Shown here in pieces: positions 23,475 to 35,847 of a DNA stretch of 39,746 bases (positions within the stretch are counted from its first letter, which is position 1; the number at the start of each line of letters is the position of its first letter). Source of the stretch: Gammaproteobacteria bacterium (lineage in GTDB: Bacteria; Pseudomonadota; Gammaproteobacteria; Methylococcales; Methylomonadaceae); NCBI GenBank assembly GCA_024277935.1, contig JAJRUF010000095.1, forward strand, positions 1 through 39,746, given 5' to 3'. Under the pieces are notes generated by a model. It worked only from the letters and a program-made list of their open reading frames with translations, was not told where the DNA came from and did not search any database. Made by a program: the position numbers and the translations under genes.

Positions 23475-24015
23475 TTGCGATAAAGCTGTGGATAAACCAG
23501 GTGTAAAATAATGACTGCTTTTTACTCACAACATAAAAACATACCAACAAAGGTCTTTAGCAACAAAGTAAATATTTGATTTATAAAATGTAAATAGGCT
23601 TATCCACAGTTATTAGCCTGTTTAATAGTAATAAGATAATAAAGATATATACTTTTATTATTAAAAAAGTCCTTGTTTGCTTGTTTTTTTCTTTAGGTGG
23701 TAAAAAAACATTTTCTAACAAGGTTTACAAATATAATTTTTTATAAGATCAGTGAAATTTGGCAAGTCTAGAATAAGTGTGGCATGATTTAATTTTAACT
23801 AACTTGTGGATAAACTTGTGTTTACAGTCAGGTTTATATTGTTTGTTAGTTGTAAACAATTTATACAGGCTAATTTAGAAACAAGTTATCCACAACTACC
23901 ATGGCACTAATTAACAAGCTTAAAAATAGTATATATATATGATTTTTAAGGTTAATTGTTGGTTTTCAACAGTTTTATTTTTACTAATAACAGTAATAAG
24001 TTTTAAATAAATATT
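23475..24015. other. oriC: Probable oriC between dnaA and dnaN
   Basis: This 541-base non-coding, AT-rich stretch contains four perfect DnaA boxes: TGTGGATAA at 23487-23495 and 23805-23813, and TTATCCACA at 23600-23608 and 23886-23894, so two point each way. Unwinding candidates are the AT-rich runs around 23640-23665, 23725-23745 and the TATATATAT stretch near 23930. Only one GATC is apparent (near 23747), so SeqA/Dam-type control is unlikely to act here. The dnaN promoter must also lie at the right end. I infer the chromosomal origin. Confidence 0.85.
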
Positions 24016-25122
24016 ATGTATTTTATTATTAATAGAGAGCAATTACTCTCGCCTTTGCAACAAATCGTGAGTGTTATAGAAAAAAAGCAAACTATGCTTA
24101 TTCTTTCTAATGTACTTATTGCAGTAAATGAAAATAAGTTAGTATTAACTGGAACTGATCTTGAAATTCAGTTGATTGCTAGAGTAAATCTTGATTCATC
24201 AGAGCCAGGAGAAATTACAGTTCCTGCTAGAAAATTATTAGATATTATTAGGTTGTTACCAAGTGATGTTGAAATTAAATTTGAATTAAAATTAAAAGAG
24301 GATAAAGTAAAAATATCTTCAGGGCGAAGTCGATTTTCCTTAACTACATTAGCTGCTGATGAGTATCCTGAATTCTCTGAAGCTGAATTAGATAAGCAGT
24401 TTTTAATTAATGCTGGGCAATTTAAAAAAGCATTAGATAAAACCATTTTTTGTATGGCAAACCAGGATATTCGCTATTACTTAAATGGCTTGTTACTACA
24501 TATTTCAAATAGTAAATTAAAGTTAGTCGCTTCTGATGGTCATCGCTTATCTATCTATGAAGATAATATTGGTACCGCGACGGGCTATGAATCACGTATT
24601 ATTTTACCTAGAAAAGGTGTTTTAGAACTTTCACGATTATTGGATGATGAAGAAGCTGAATTAAATATCCAATTTTCAGAGAGTAATATAAGAATTTATT
24701 TTAATGAAATTACTTTCTCAGCAAAATTAGTTGATTCAAAATACCCAGATTTTAGTAAAGTCTTTGATCAACCTTTTTTCAACCAAATTCATATTCAACG
24801 ACAATTACTAAAAGATGCTTTAACTCGTGTTGCTATTCTTGCTAATGAAAAAATTAAAGGAATTACTTTAAATATATCAGCTGATTTATTAAAACTCAAT
24901 TCACATAATCCTGAACATGATGAAGCCAATGAAGAGATAGTTATTGAATATCAAGGTGAACCTTTAAATATCTCCTTTAATTCGCAGTATATTTTAGATG
25001 CAGTGAGTAATTTAGATTCTGAATTAGCTGTACTTACTATTGCAAGTAATAGTAGTAGTTGTTTTATTGAAGAACCAGACCAACAACTTTATAAATTTAT
25101 TGTTATGCCTATGAAATTATAA
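24016..25122 (+). CDS. dnaN: DNA polymerase III beta subunit (sliding clamp)
   Basis: The clamp ring tethers polymerases to DNA. The 368-residue length fits three clamp domains. Typical stretches are ILSNVLIAVNENKLVLTGTDLEIQL in domain I, RYYLNGLLLHI and VASDGHRLS in domain II, and the C-terminal FIVMPMKL, which forms part of the partner-binding pocket (family MPMRL). Next comes recF after only 20 bases. Confidence 0.99.
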   Translation: MYFIINREQLLSPLQQIVSVIEKKQTMLILSNVLIAVNENKLVLTGTDLEIQLIARVNLDSSEPGEITVPARKLLDIIRLLPSDVEIKFELKLKEDKVKISSGRSRFSLTTLAADEYPEFSEAELDKQFLINAGQFKKALDKTIFCMANQDIRYYLNGLLLHISNSKLKLVASDGHRLSIYEDNIGTATGYESRIILPRKGVLELSRLLDDEEAELNIQFSESNIRIYFNEITFSAKLVDSKYPDFSKVFDQPFFNQIHIQRQLLKDALTRVAILANEKIKGITLNISADLLKLNSHNPEHDEANEEIVIEYQGEPLNISFNSQYILDAVSNLDSELAVLTIASNSSSCFIEEPDQQLYKFIVMPMKL

Positions 25123-25142
25123 GTTTCTAGTTTTATCAAAAT

Positions 25143-28674
<3,532 letters not shown>

Positions 28675-28711
28675 TTAATTTTTTATCTTCAAAATAATAC
28701 TCTATTTGGTA

Positions 28712-28737
28712 GGGCGGGCATTTGACCGCCCTTTTTT
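28712..28737 (+). terminator. Rho-independent terminator after gyrB
   Basis: GGGCGG-gcatttga-CCGCCC with six T bases directly after it lies about 40 bases past the gyrB stop. The stem core resembles the hairpin repeat at 30341-30370, so it may have been recruited from the same repeat family. Confidence 0.88.
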
Positions 28738-28773
28738 ATTTATATGTCTATTACAAATTACAGTTTATAAAAC

Positions 28774-28796
28774 TGTAGAGTGGACTTTAGTCCGCA
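28774..28796. repeat. Partial hairpin repeat (TGGACTTTAGTCCG)
   Basis: GTAGAGTGGACTTTAGTCCGC is a truncated relative of the hairpin at 30341-30370 (shared GTAG, GGA and TTTAGTCCGC). Only one half of the outer stem remains. It lies in the 239-base gap between gyrB and thyA. Confidence 0.6.
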
Positions 28797-28867
28797 ATAA
28801 CAAATACAAACGGTCTCTATAGCAAATTAAATTTTGCTCTATAAATGAATGGCCTTAATTTATTAAA

Positions 28868-28900
28868 TTAACTTGTGGTAAGTTAATCAGCATTTTTTTT
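28868..28900 (+). promoter_or_regulatory. Hairpin plus T-run in the thyA leader
   Basis: TTAACTT-gtggt-AAGTTAA (28868-28886) is followed, after five bases, by nine or so T bases, 14 bases before the thyA start. The stem is AT-rich and weak. It may be a minor terminator or leader structure. Function is inferred from shape only. Confidence 0.3.
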
Positions 28901-28913
28901 TAAACAAAATAGT

Positions 28914-29747
28914 ATGAAACAATATTTAGATTTACTGGGTAAAATACTTAATGAAGGTGTGCAAAAAGGTGACAGAACAGGGAGTGGTACTTTGTCTTTT
29001 TTTGGTTATCAGATGCGTTTTGACTTACAACAAGGCTTTCCTTTAGTGACCACTAAGAAAGTTCATTTGAAGTCTATTATTCATGAATTGCTTTGGTTTT
29101 TAAAAGGTGACACTAATATTGCCTATTTAAAGCAAAATGGAGTGAAAATATGGGATGAATGGGCGACTAAAGAGGGGGAGTTAGGGCCTGTCTATGGATA
29201 TCAGTGGCGGTCATGGCCAACACCCGAAGGAAATTATATTGATCAAATAGCAACTATTATTAAACAACTTAAACAAACACCTAATAGTCGGAGAATAATT
29301 GTATCAGCTTGGAATGTAGCGGATTTACCTGATGAAACTATTAGCCCACAAGATAATGTAAAAAACGGGAAAATGGCTCTACCTGCTTGTCATGCCTTTT
29401 TTCAGTTCTATGTAGCAAATGGAAAGCTCTCTTGTCAGCTCTATCAGCGCAGCTGTGACACGTTTTTAGGTTTGCCGTTCAATATAGCCAGTTATGCATT
29501 ATTGACGCATATAGTCGCTCAGCAGGCTGATTTTGAGGTTGGGGATTTTATTTGGACAGGTGGAGATGTACATTTGTATTTAAATCATCTACAACAAGCT
29601 AAATTACAATTAACCAGACAGCCTTATCCCTTGCCTGTGTTAAAAATTAATAGAAAAGCTAAATCAATATTTGATTATCAGTATAAAGATTTTGAAATTG
29701 AAGGCTACCAGGCACATGATCATATTAAAGCTGATATTTCAGTTTAA
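28914..29747 (+). CDS. thyA: Thymidylate synthase ThyA
   Basis: ThyA methylates dUMP to dTMP with methylene-tetrahydrofolate. The 277-residue protein has [19 protein letters not shown] near the start, the catalytic cysteine C159 in [13 protein letters not shown], and the nucleotide-binding [24 protein letters not shown]. Relative to E. coli it carries a short insert ([13 protein letters not shown]) before the active site, a common variant. No dihydrofolate reductase gene follows. Confidence 0.98.
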   Translation: MKQYLDLLGKILNEGVQKGDRTGSGTLSFFGYQMRFDLQQGFPLVTTKKVHLKSIIHELLWFLKGDTNIAYLKQNGVKIWDEWATKEGELGPVYGYQWRSWPTPEGNYIDQIATIIKQLKQTPNSRRIIVSAWNVADLPDETISPQDNVKNGKMALPACHAFFQFYVANGKLSCQLYQRSCDTFLGLPFNIASYALLTHIVAQQADFEVGDFIWTGGDVHLYLNHLQQAKLQLTRQPYPLPVLKINRKAKSIFDYQYKDFEIEGYQAHDHIKADISV

Positions 29748-29866
29748 AGTAGATCTGTTATTTTCCAGTAGTAGTGACAACGGGTCTTTTTATACGCTTT
29801 ATAAATTAAGGATAAATAATATACTTGACATATTATCTAACAACCCTTGAAAATGGTGATTTAATA

Positions 29867-29884
29867 CTAGCTAATTTTAGCTAG
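29867..29884. promoter_or_regulatory. Dyad upstream of the 11-mer-repeat protein gene
   Basis: CTAGCTA-attt-TAGCTAG is a perfect seven-base inverted repeat 32 bases before the ATG. A TTGACA (29824-29829) and a TAATAC stretch lie upstream. It could be an operator or a leader hairpin. Confidence 0.4.
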
Positions 29885-29916
29885 TCGCGCCTGTATATAT
29901 TTAAGAGGGGAAATAC

Positions 29917-30336
29917 ATGTCTCTATTAGACACTATAAAAAGCATATTTTGTGGAGAAAAACCAAAAGACTCAGCGATAACAGAAAAAGTTGAGGATATC
30001 AAAGAAAAGGTTGAAGAGGTTGTTGAGGATTTAAAAGACAAAGCTGAGGAAGTTTTTGAAGATATTAAAGAAACTATTGAGGAAGCTGTCGATACGGTAG
30101 AAGAAAAAATTGAAGAGGTCGTAGCTGTTGATACTCCCCCTGTTGTTAAATCTGAATCAACAACAAAAGATAATACAGCAATACAACTTCCAGAAGATTC
30201 AGCGTTAAGACGCCATGCAATATCAGCACTGAAAATGGAAATTGAGTCAACTATGCCTGCCCGTCCTACTGATTCAACATTAAAGCGCCATTACGATGCT
30301 ACAGTACAAGCTAAGTTAGCAGAATTAATTGGCTGA
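29917..30336 (+). CDS. Acidic 11-residue-repeat coiled-coil protein with a duplicated DSxLxRH motif
   Basis: This 139-residue protein has three parts. Residues 1-20 are a short hydrophobic helix with one cysteine (LLDTIKSIFCGEK). Residues about 24-70 form a highly charged helix of 11-residue units (EVVEDLKDKAE, EVFEDIKETIE, EAVDTVEEKIE), the periodicity of LEA-like or amphipathic surface-binding helices. The C-terminus holds two copies of one motif, DSALRRHAISALKMEIES and DSTLKRHYDATVQAKLAE. I know similar doubled motifs from other proteobacterial proteins but no function. The ribosome binding site AGAGGGG is strong, so expression is probably high. No signal peptide is present. Confidence 0.75.
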   Translation: MSLLDTIKSIFCGEKPKDSAITEKVEDIKEKVEEVVEDLKDKAEEVFEDIKETIEEAVDTVEEKIEEVVAVDTPPVVKSESTTKDNTAIQLPEDSALRRHAISALKMEIESTMPARPTDSTLKRHYDATVQAKLAELIG

Positions 30337-30340
30337 TTAA

Positions 30341-30370
30341 TTGTAGGGCGGAGTTTAGTCCGCCCTACAA
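30341..30370. repeat. Perfect hairpin repeat between convergent genes
   Basis: TTGTAGGGCGGA-gtttag-TCCGCCCTACAA is a perfect 12-base stem starting four bases after the preceding stop. It belongs to the hairpin repeat family with a TTTAG core and probably also terminates the short gene. No T-run follows it. Confidence 0.8.
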
Positions 30371-30409
30371 AATTTATTGTATTGAGCCGTGATTTGTATA
30401 TCCAATAAT

Positions 30410-31783
30410 TTACAACTCACTCAATAAACGCTTATAAATCCCACCAAAACTACCATTACTCATTAATACAAAGTGAGCCTTTTCTTTAGCTTGTATTTTT
30501 AACTGCTCAATAATGGCTTCTAATGTTGTATATATCTCAATATTTTCAGCGAATTTTTTTAGTTCAGATAAATCCCAATCTAAATTCTCTGGTTGGTAGA
30601 TCATCGCAATATCTGCTTTAGCCAAAGATTCAGCTAACGACTGGGTGTGAACTCCCATTCGCATCGTATTTGATCTTGGTTCAATGATTGCCACAATTTT
30701 TTCAGTGCCGACTTGTTTTCTCAAGCCATCTAAAGTAGTTTGTATGGCAGTTGGGTGGTGAGCAAAATCATCGTAAATAATCACGTCTTTTATCTTAGCG
30801 ATTACTTCCATTCTGCGTTTCACATTTTTAAACTGTTTTAATGCTTTAATGGCGTCTATTGGTAATATGCCAATATGTTTTGCAGCCACAATAGCCGACA
30901 TTGCATTATAAACATTATGCTCACCTGTTAATTTCCAGCTTACAATGCCTTGTTCAGTACCTTCAAATAGCACCTTAAACTCACTACCATCAGTTTTAAT
31001 TAATTGTGCCTGCCATTGGGTTTGTCTGTTAATAGTGGTTCTTGCTACGGGTGTCCAACAACCCATGTCTAATACATCGTCAATATTACTTTCAGTTTCT
31101 GGCGCTATAATTAAACCTTCACTGGGTATGGTTCTCACTAAATGATGAAATTGTTTTTTAATAGCGGCTAAATTATCAAAAATATCAGCATGATCAAATT
31201 CAAGGTTATTTAAAATAGCAGTTCTAGGGCGGTAATGGACAAATTTTGAACGTTTATCAAAGAAAGCTGAATCATACTCATCTGCTTCAATCACAAAAAA
31301 ATCGGATTGACCAAGGCGTGCAGAAATTCCAAAGTTTAGGGGAATACCACCAATTAAAAATCCAGGATTAAAACCTTGATACTCTAATACCCATGCTAGC
31401 ATACTGCTTGTAGTTGTTTTTCCATGAGTCCCTGCTACCCCTAAAACCCATTTATCTTGAAGTACATGTTCAGATAGCCATTGTGGCCCTGATATATACT
31501 TAAGTCCTCGGTTTAATACGGCTTCAACTTCGATATTTCCACGGGATATAGCATTTCCAATAACGACCAAATCAGGTTTGCAATCTAAATTTTCAACCTT
31601 ATAGCCATTCATTAATTGAATGCCTTGTTCTTCCAGTTGTGTACTCATTGGTGGATACACATTTTGATCAGAACCACTGACTTTATAACCCAATTCTCTG
31701 GCAATTAGTGCCAAACCGCCCATAAATGTTCCACATATCCCTAAAATATGGATATGTAACGGTTTTTCTTTAGTATTATTCAT
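30410..31783 (-). CDS. mpl: UDP-N-acetylmuramate:L-alanyl-gamma-D-glutamyl-meso-diaminopimelate ligase Mpl
   Basis: Mpl joins the recycled murein tripeptide to UDP-MurNAc, short-cutting cell-wall synthesis. The 457-residue Mur-ligase has the N-terminal GICGTFMGGLALIARELGYKVSGSD, which distinguishes Mpl from MurC, the ATP loop GTHGKTTTSSML (about residue 118), FVIEADEYDSAFFDKRSKF and the conserved YDDFAHHPTAI with RSNTMR near the end. AmpD, which releases the tripeptide from anhydroMurNAc, is at the start of this window. The ankyrin-repeat gene precedes it by five bases on the same strand. Confidence 0.96.
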   Translation of the reverse strand: MNNTKEKPLHIHILGICGTFMGGLALIARELGYKVSGSDQNVYPPMSTQLEEQGIQLMNGYKVENLDCKPDLVVIGNAISRGNIEVEAVLNRGLKYISGPQWLSEHVLQDKWVLGVAGTHGKTTTSSMLAWVLEYQGFNPGFLIGGIPLNFGISARLGQSDFFVIEADEYDSAFFDKRSKFVHYRPRTAILNNLEFDHADIFDNLAAIKKQFHHLVRTIPSEGLIIAPETESNIDDVLDMGCWTPVARTTINRQTQWQAQLIKTDGSEFKVLFEGTEQGIVSWKLTGEHNVYNAMSAIVAAKHIGILPIDAIKALKQFKNVKRRMEVIAKIKDVIIYDDFAHHPTAIQTTLDGLRKQVGTEKIVAIIEPRSNTMRMGVHTQSLAESLAKADIAMIYQPENLDWDLSELKKFAENIEIYTTLEAIIEQLKIQAKEKAHFVLMSNGSFGGIYKRLLSEL

Positions 31784-31788
31784 CTTAA

Positions 31789-32319
31789 TTATTCTTTTGG
31801 TTTTTTAGGGTCAATTTTTTTATCTTCAGAAGAATCTTCAGCCGCTTTTTCTTCCACTGGTTTATCCTCTACTTTTTTCTTCAGTTCAATTGATTTTTCT
31901 AAAATCTTTACAATATTGACATATTTAGTTTTCTTAGCTTTTTCAATCACAGAAATATTTTGTTTATCCACTGCATTAACATTAGCACCTGCTGTTATCA
32001 GCAATTTAACCAGCTCTTCACTGCCAAAAATAACAGCATCCATTAATGCCGTTGAGCCTAAGTTATCGGCAATATTCACATTAGCCCCATAAGCCAGTAG
32101 GATTCGAGCGACGCGGATATTACCATTAAAGCTAGCGGCCATCATTGCAGTACGGCCAGTGGCTGTTATAGCATTAACATTTACGCCGTCAGAGAGTAGA
32201 GATTCAACTTTTTCTGTTTTACCAAAAATAGCGGCTGAAAATAGCTCATTAATGCCTGCAGAAAATACAGACATAGAAAAAAAAAGTAAAAAAAATAACA
32301 GTAATTTTTTTAAAATCAT
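31789..32319 (-). CDS. Exported ankyrin-repeat protein
   Basis: This 176-residue protein has a hydrophobic signal peptide (KKLLLFFLLFFSMSVFSAG, cleavage near residue 21). About three and a half ankyrin repeats follow, seen as NELFSAAIFGKTEKVESLL, TGRTAMMAASFNGNIRVARILLAYGANVN and LGSTALMDAVIFGSEELVKLLITAGANVN. The C-terminal 40 residues are a lysine/glutamate-rich tail. It likely works in the periplasm as a protein-binding scaffold. Partners are unknown. It is upstream of mpl in a tight pair, which may hint at a cell-wall link, though only by position. Confidence 0.85.
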   Translation of the reverse strand: MILKKLLLFFLLFFSMSVFSAGINELFSAAIFGKTEKVESLLSDGVNVNAITATGRTAMMAASFNGNIRVARILLAYGANVNIADNLGSTALMDAVIFGSEELVKLLITAGANVNAVDKQNISVIEKAKKTKYVNIVKILEKSIELKKKVEDKPVEEKAAEDSSEDKKIDPKKPKE

Positions 32320-32407
32320 CGAATAGGCTTTATTATGTTATTGATAGAATCAAGAATAGTATAAATTGCTTAAAGTATCATACCTCGATTTGTTATATCA
32401 TCTAACT

Positions 32408-32785
32408 ATGAGTGAAAAAAATAAAATAATAATTGAAGTTGTACCACAGTATATTGATGCACAATCATCACCAGAGGCTAATCGCTATATTTTTGCCTAT
32501 ACTATAACCATTACAAATGCAGGTATTATTCCTGCTAAACTATTAACTCGGCACTGGTTAATTACTGATTCAAATGGTAAAAAGCAGGAAGTAAGAGGGA
32601 GTGGGGTTATTGGAGAGCAACCCTATTTAAAACCAGGTGAGTCCTTTCGTTATACCAGTGGTGCAATGATTGAAACACCCGTAGGTGTGATGCAAGGTAA
32701 GTATGTCATGCTTTCGGATAGTGGAGAGCAATTTAAAGCGCCTGTTCCACAATTTACTTTATCCATTCCACGGACACTACATTAA
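32408..32785 (+). CDS. apaG: ApaG (ApaG/FBXO3-type domain protein)
   Basis: ApaG is a small immunoglobulin-fold protein next to apaH in many gammaproteobacteria; its precise role is unclear. The track ORF begins at a TTG (32366), but ATG 32408 gives 125 residues, the same length as E. coli ApaG, and the conserved start. Motifs are YIDAQSSPEANRYIFAYTITI, HWLITDSNGK, GSGVIGEQPYLKPGESFRYTSGA and IETPVGVMQGKYVM. The gene is 11 bases upstream of apaH. Confidence 0.95.
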   Translation: MSEKNKIIIEVVPQYIDAQSSPEANRYIFAYTITITNAGIIPAKLLTRHWLITDSNGKKQEVRGSGVIGEQPYLKPGESFRYTSGAMIETPVGVMQGKYVMLSDSGEQFKAPVPQFTLSIPRTLH

Positions 32786-32796
32786 TACATTTTAAT

Positions 32797-33627
32797 ATGT
32801 CTATTTACGCAATTGGTGATATACAAGGCTGTTTTGATGATTTGTTAAGATTATTAGAGCATATTAAATTTGATAAAAAAACAGACCAACTCTGGTTTGC
32901 AGGTGATCTTGTTAATCGAGGCCCAAAATCTTTAGAAACACTACGATTTGTTAAGTCTTTAGGTTCATCAGCAGTGACTGTTTTAGGTAATCATGACCTA
33001 CATCTACTGGCAACTGCATTTAAACAACGTACACCTCATAAACATGATTCCCTAACTGCTATTTTACAGGCAGCTGATCGGGATGAGCTGATAACATGGT
33101 TAAGACACCGGCCTTTATTTCACTATAACGATGATTTTTGTTTATTACATGCTGGCTTACCCCCCCAGTGGGATTTTGCAAAAACTAAAGAAATGGCTTT
33201 AAAAGCTGAAAAAGTTATGCAGGGTCATAATCACCTTGATTTTTTTAAAGCAATGTATGGTGACAAGCCTGATAAATGGAGCTCTGATTTAACGGGTATG
33301 AGAAAAATCAGGTTTATTGTTAATTGTTTTACCCGTATGCGATATTGCGATAAAAATGGCCAACTAGATTTTAAATATAGCTGTGCAATTGGAGGCCAAC
33401 CCAAACATTTAATGCCTTGGTTTACCGTGCCAAAACGGCAATCAAAAGATATGCAGATTATCTTTGGGCATTGGTCTACTTTAGGGTACTACCAAGGAAA
33501 CAATTGCTTTGCAATTGATACGGGGTGTCTTTGGGGAGGAGAGTTAACAGCAATAAAACTGGGTAAAAAAGTAAAACGGATGAGTATAGAGTGTCAGCAA
33601 AATTTAGCTAATTTAAAAAAATCATAG
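32797..33627 (+). CDS. apaH: Bis(5'-nucleosyl)-tetraphosphatase, symmetrical, ApaH
   Basis: ApaH hydrolyses Ap4A (and can remove Np4 caps from RNA). The 276-residue metallophosphatase has the three signature blocks GDIQGC (residues 7-12), GDLVNRGP and GNHDLHLLA, and later FGHWSTLGYY and DTGCLWGGELTA. Length is normal. It ends four bases from the convergent HD-GYP gene. Operon with apaG. Confidence 0.98.
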   Translation: MSIYAIGDIQGCFDDLLRLLEHIKFDKKTDQLWFAGDLVNRGPKSLETLRFVKSLGSSAVTVLGNHDLHLLATAFKQRTPHKHDSLTAILQAADRDELITWLRHRPLFHYNDDFCLLHAGLPPQWDFAKTKEMALKAEKVMQGHNHLDFFKAMYGDKPDKWSSDLTGMRKIRFIVNCFTRMRYCDKNGQLDFKYSCAIGGQPKHLMPWFTVPKRQSKDMQIIFGHWSTLGYYQGNNCFAIDTGCLWGGELTAIKLGKKVKRMSIECQQNLANLKKS

Positions 33628-33631
33628 TCTA

Positions 33632-34705
33632 TTAACTGGGGGGAATTATATCTTTATATTTTTCCTGAATTATCAATATTTCGGGAAGAGAATCCATAAA
33701 TAGTTTTACCAGTTGAGGGTCAAAATGTTCTCCTGACTCTTCCGTGAAAAGATTTAAGATTTTATCTAAAGGCCAAGATTTTTTATAGGGTCTTTCCATT
33801 GATAAGGCATCAAAAACATCAGCTATAGCAACTATTCTGCCTTGAATAGGTATTTTTAATCCCTTTAAAGCTTTTGGATAACCTTTTCCATTCCACTTTT
33901 CATGGTGTGATAAAGCAATTATTCTGGCTATTTTCATTACTCGGGCATTACTTTTACTTAGAATTTCTGCACCAACTTCAGCGTGCATCTGCATTAATTT
34001 AAATTCATCAGCATCCAGTTTGCCAGGTTTTAATAAAATAGTATCTGAAACTCCTATCTTACCAATATCATGCATAGGTGCCGCTTGTTGAATTAAATCA
34101 AGTTCATTTGCTCTAAAACCATATTTTTCTGCAATAATTCTCGAATACCAGCCGACTCTAACGGTGTGGTTAGCGGTATCCATATCTCTATATTCAGCAG
34201 CATAAGCCAAACAGTCGAGGATTTCTGCTTGAGTCTGTTCAATTTTTCTGGTTCTTTCTTGTACTGATTTTTCAAGAGTAATACTATATTTTTCAAACAT
34301 TTTTTGGCTTAAATGCATTTCTAATAAATTAGAAATACGGCAAATGGCTTCATCACTATCAAAAGGTTTTTCCAAAAAATCTCTTGCATTGGATTTTAAA
34401 GCTTTTATGCGAACTTCTTTATCTTTTAAGGCTGTCAGTATTAAAATGGGTGGGTGAATAGTTTTTAAAATACTGGAAAATTCACTCATAACTTGAAAGC
34501 CATCCATAACAGGCATATTTATATCCAATAAAACTAAGTCAAAATCCCTTTCCTTATAGAGCTGAACACCTTCAACTGGCTTACTGGTACCCGTTACATG
34601 AGTAAAACCTTCCAACTCCAGTAAATCTAATAAAATTTCTACATTGAAAGGCTCATCATCAATGATTAGAATAGAGGAGGCTTTAACTTCATGGCCCATT
34701 AACAT
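33632..34705 (-). CDS. Response regulator with REC and HD-GYP domains (c-di-GMP phosphodiesterase-like)
   Basis: This 357-residue protein of RpfG type has a receiver domain at residues about 10-130, with the acidic pair in IIDDEPF, phospho-acceptor D61 in LVLLDINMPVMDGF and the conserved lysine in LEKPFDSDE. After a short coiled linker, the HD-GYP domain carries NHTVRVGWYSRIIA, the HD motif MHDIGKIGV, LMQMHAEVGAEIL, HHEKWNGKGYP and AIADVFDAL. The full signature suggests active hydrolysis of cyclic-di-GMP under phosphorylation control. A partner kinase is not in the window. ATG 34705 has AGGAAG upstream. Fifteen bases from the DUF2058 gene, so probably in an operon. Confidence 0.94.
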   Translation of the reverse strand: MLMGHEVKASSILIIDDEPFNVEILLDLLELEGFTHVTGTSKPVEGVQLYKERDFDLVLLDINMPVMDGFQVMSEFSSILKTIHPPILILTALKDKEVRIKALKSNARDFLEKPFDSDEAICRISNLLEMHLSQKMFEKYSITLEKSVQERTRKIEQTQAEILDCLAYAAEYRDMDTANHTVRVGWYSRIIAEKYGFRANELDLIQQAAPMHDIGKIGVSDTILLKPGKLDADEFKLMQMHAEVGAEILSKSNARVMKIARIIALSHHEKWNGKGYPKALKGLKIPIQGRIVAIADVFDALSMERPYKKSWPLDKILNLFTEESGEHFDPQLVKLFMDSLPEILIIQEKYKDIIPPS

Positions 34706-34720
34706 TCGTTTCTTCCTGTA

Positions 34721-35263
34721 TTACCACATTAAATCATCAGGTATTTCATAACCCTGATATTCGTTATCTTCAGTAGCTTCTACGCTATCAGTAAATAAAA
34801 CAATAATTACTTTTTCATCACGTTGTTTAATTTTTTCTGCTACAGGAACAGGAACTACTTCATAATTTGATTTTGACTTAACTATAGCTAATTTTCCAGA
34901 GATTATATGGTTCTTGACTTCATCACTGATATAAATAACCTTAACTTTATTTTGATCAGTAAAATTATATGCCATACCGTCCTTATCTTGAGGTAATTTA
35001 TTTAAATCAATTAATTGATAAATCTGATTGATTATTTGTTTTTTTTCGGCTTCTGCATTACGTTTTTGGTTTAATAATCTATCTTTTTCTAGCTGTTTTT
35101 CTTTAGTTTCCAGCAGTTTCTGTTTAGCTTCATTAACAACTTCAACTTTATTCTTTTGTTGTTTTTTTGTTTGTTTTCTTTTTTCAGCTCTAACTTGTTT
35201 GGCTTTAGTTTCACTGGTTAGGCCCGCTTTTAATAATTGGTCCTGAAGAGATAGGTTTTTCAT
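34721..35263 (-). CDS. DUF2058 domain protein (YaiL-like)
   Basis: This 180-residue protein of the DUF2058 family opens with LSLQDQLLKAGLTSETKAKQVRAEKRKQ, the family signature. A long basic coiled coil (residues 25-90) follows, then the C-terminal fold (INQIYQLIDLNKLP, GMAYNFTDQNKVKVIYIS and IVLFTDS). It is described as nucleoprotein- or polynucleotide-associated, but the biochemical role is not established. It is upstream of the HD-GYP gene on the same strand. Confidence 0.88.
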   Translation of the reverse strand: MKNLSLQDQLLKAGLTSETKAKQVRAEKRKQTKKQQKNKVEVVNEAKQKLLETKEKQLEKDRLLNQKRNAEAEKKQIINQIYQLIDLNKLPQDKDGMAYNFTDQNKVKVIYISDEVKNHIISGKLAIVKSKSNYEVVPVPVAEKIKQRDEKVIIVLFTDSVEATEDNEYQGYEIPDDLMW

Positions 35264-35383
35264 GGGTTTATTAATAAATGATTGTTAGTACAAGTTAAGT
35301 TTATCAGTGCTATATGTTAAGTGTTTAAAATTATCTTAACAATTAAAGGTGAAACCACAAAGCCAAAAATTAAACCAAGTTCA

Positions 35384-35671
35384 ATGGATAAAGACGGGGA
35401 CTTAGAAAGTGATACCTCCTCTTCAAAAAAGAAAAAAGGCCCAAAACGTAGTAAAAAAGGGAATCTAACAATAGATGAAACCCAAATTATTCAGCCAGAT
35501 GAATTCCAAAGGGTTCACGTTTTAAGGCTACCAGGAGCGAGTTATTCAGGATATTACCTTTCAAACTCACAACGTGTGTTATCGATTGGCAGAATATATA
35601 ACCCCAGAGGGGCTTACGATTGTAGGCCAACCTGTAAGCTTAGGCAGGAGGTAGATCAATGCATGGAGTAG
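35384..35671 (+). CDS. Small basic hypothetical ORF, doubtful
   Basis: The track ORF starts at GTG 35321. ATG 35384 is an alternative that leaves 95 residues. The N-terminal half is a lysine/serine-rich low-complexity stretch (SSSKKKKGPKRSKKGN). The second half (FQRVHVLRLPGASYSGYYLS) looks more like folded protein. The last 25 residues are coded by DNA with an imperfect inverted repeat (GCTTAC ... GTAAGC) and may be read-through of repeat sequence. No ribosome binding site or family is recognised. It may be a decayed or spurious gene. Confidence 0.3.
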   Translation: MDKDGDLESDTSSSKKKKGPKRSKKGNLTIDETQIIQPDEFQRVHVLRLPGASYSGYYLSNSQRVLSIGRIYNPRGAYDCRPTCKLRQEVDQCME

Positions 35672-35847
35672 CGTAGCGGTGTGCTGAGAGGAGAAATAAA
35701 AAAGTTCTTTTTCCTTAACTTAATGACATTGATCATTACTCCATAAATCTAGCATCTGTAGGAAATAATTCTCTCTACCCTTCTGTTTTTCAGCACGTTA
35801 CAAAAGCTACAATTAAAAACTGGAACATAGAGTCCTATCAAGAAAAA

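Noticed and set aside
35654-35744. GATCAATG/ATGGAGTA and CATTGATC/TACTCCAT words suggesting a hairpin
   Set aside because: The words occur in the wrong order to pair as one stem, so no inverted repeat is formed.
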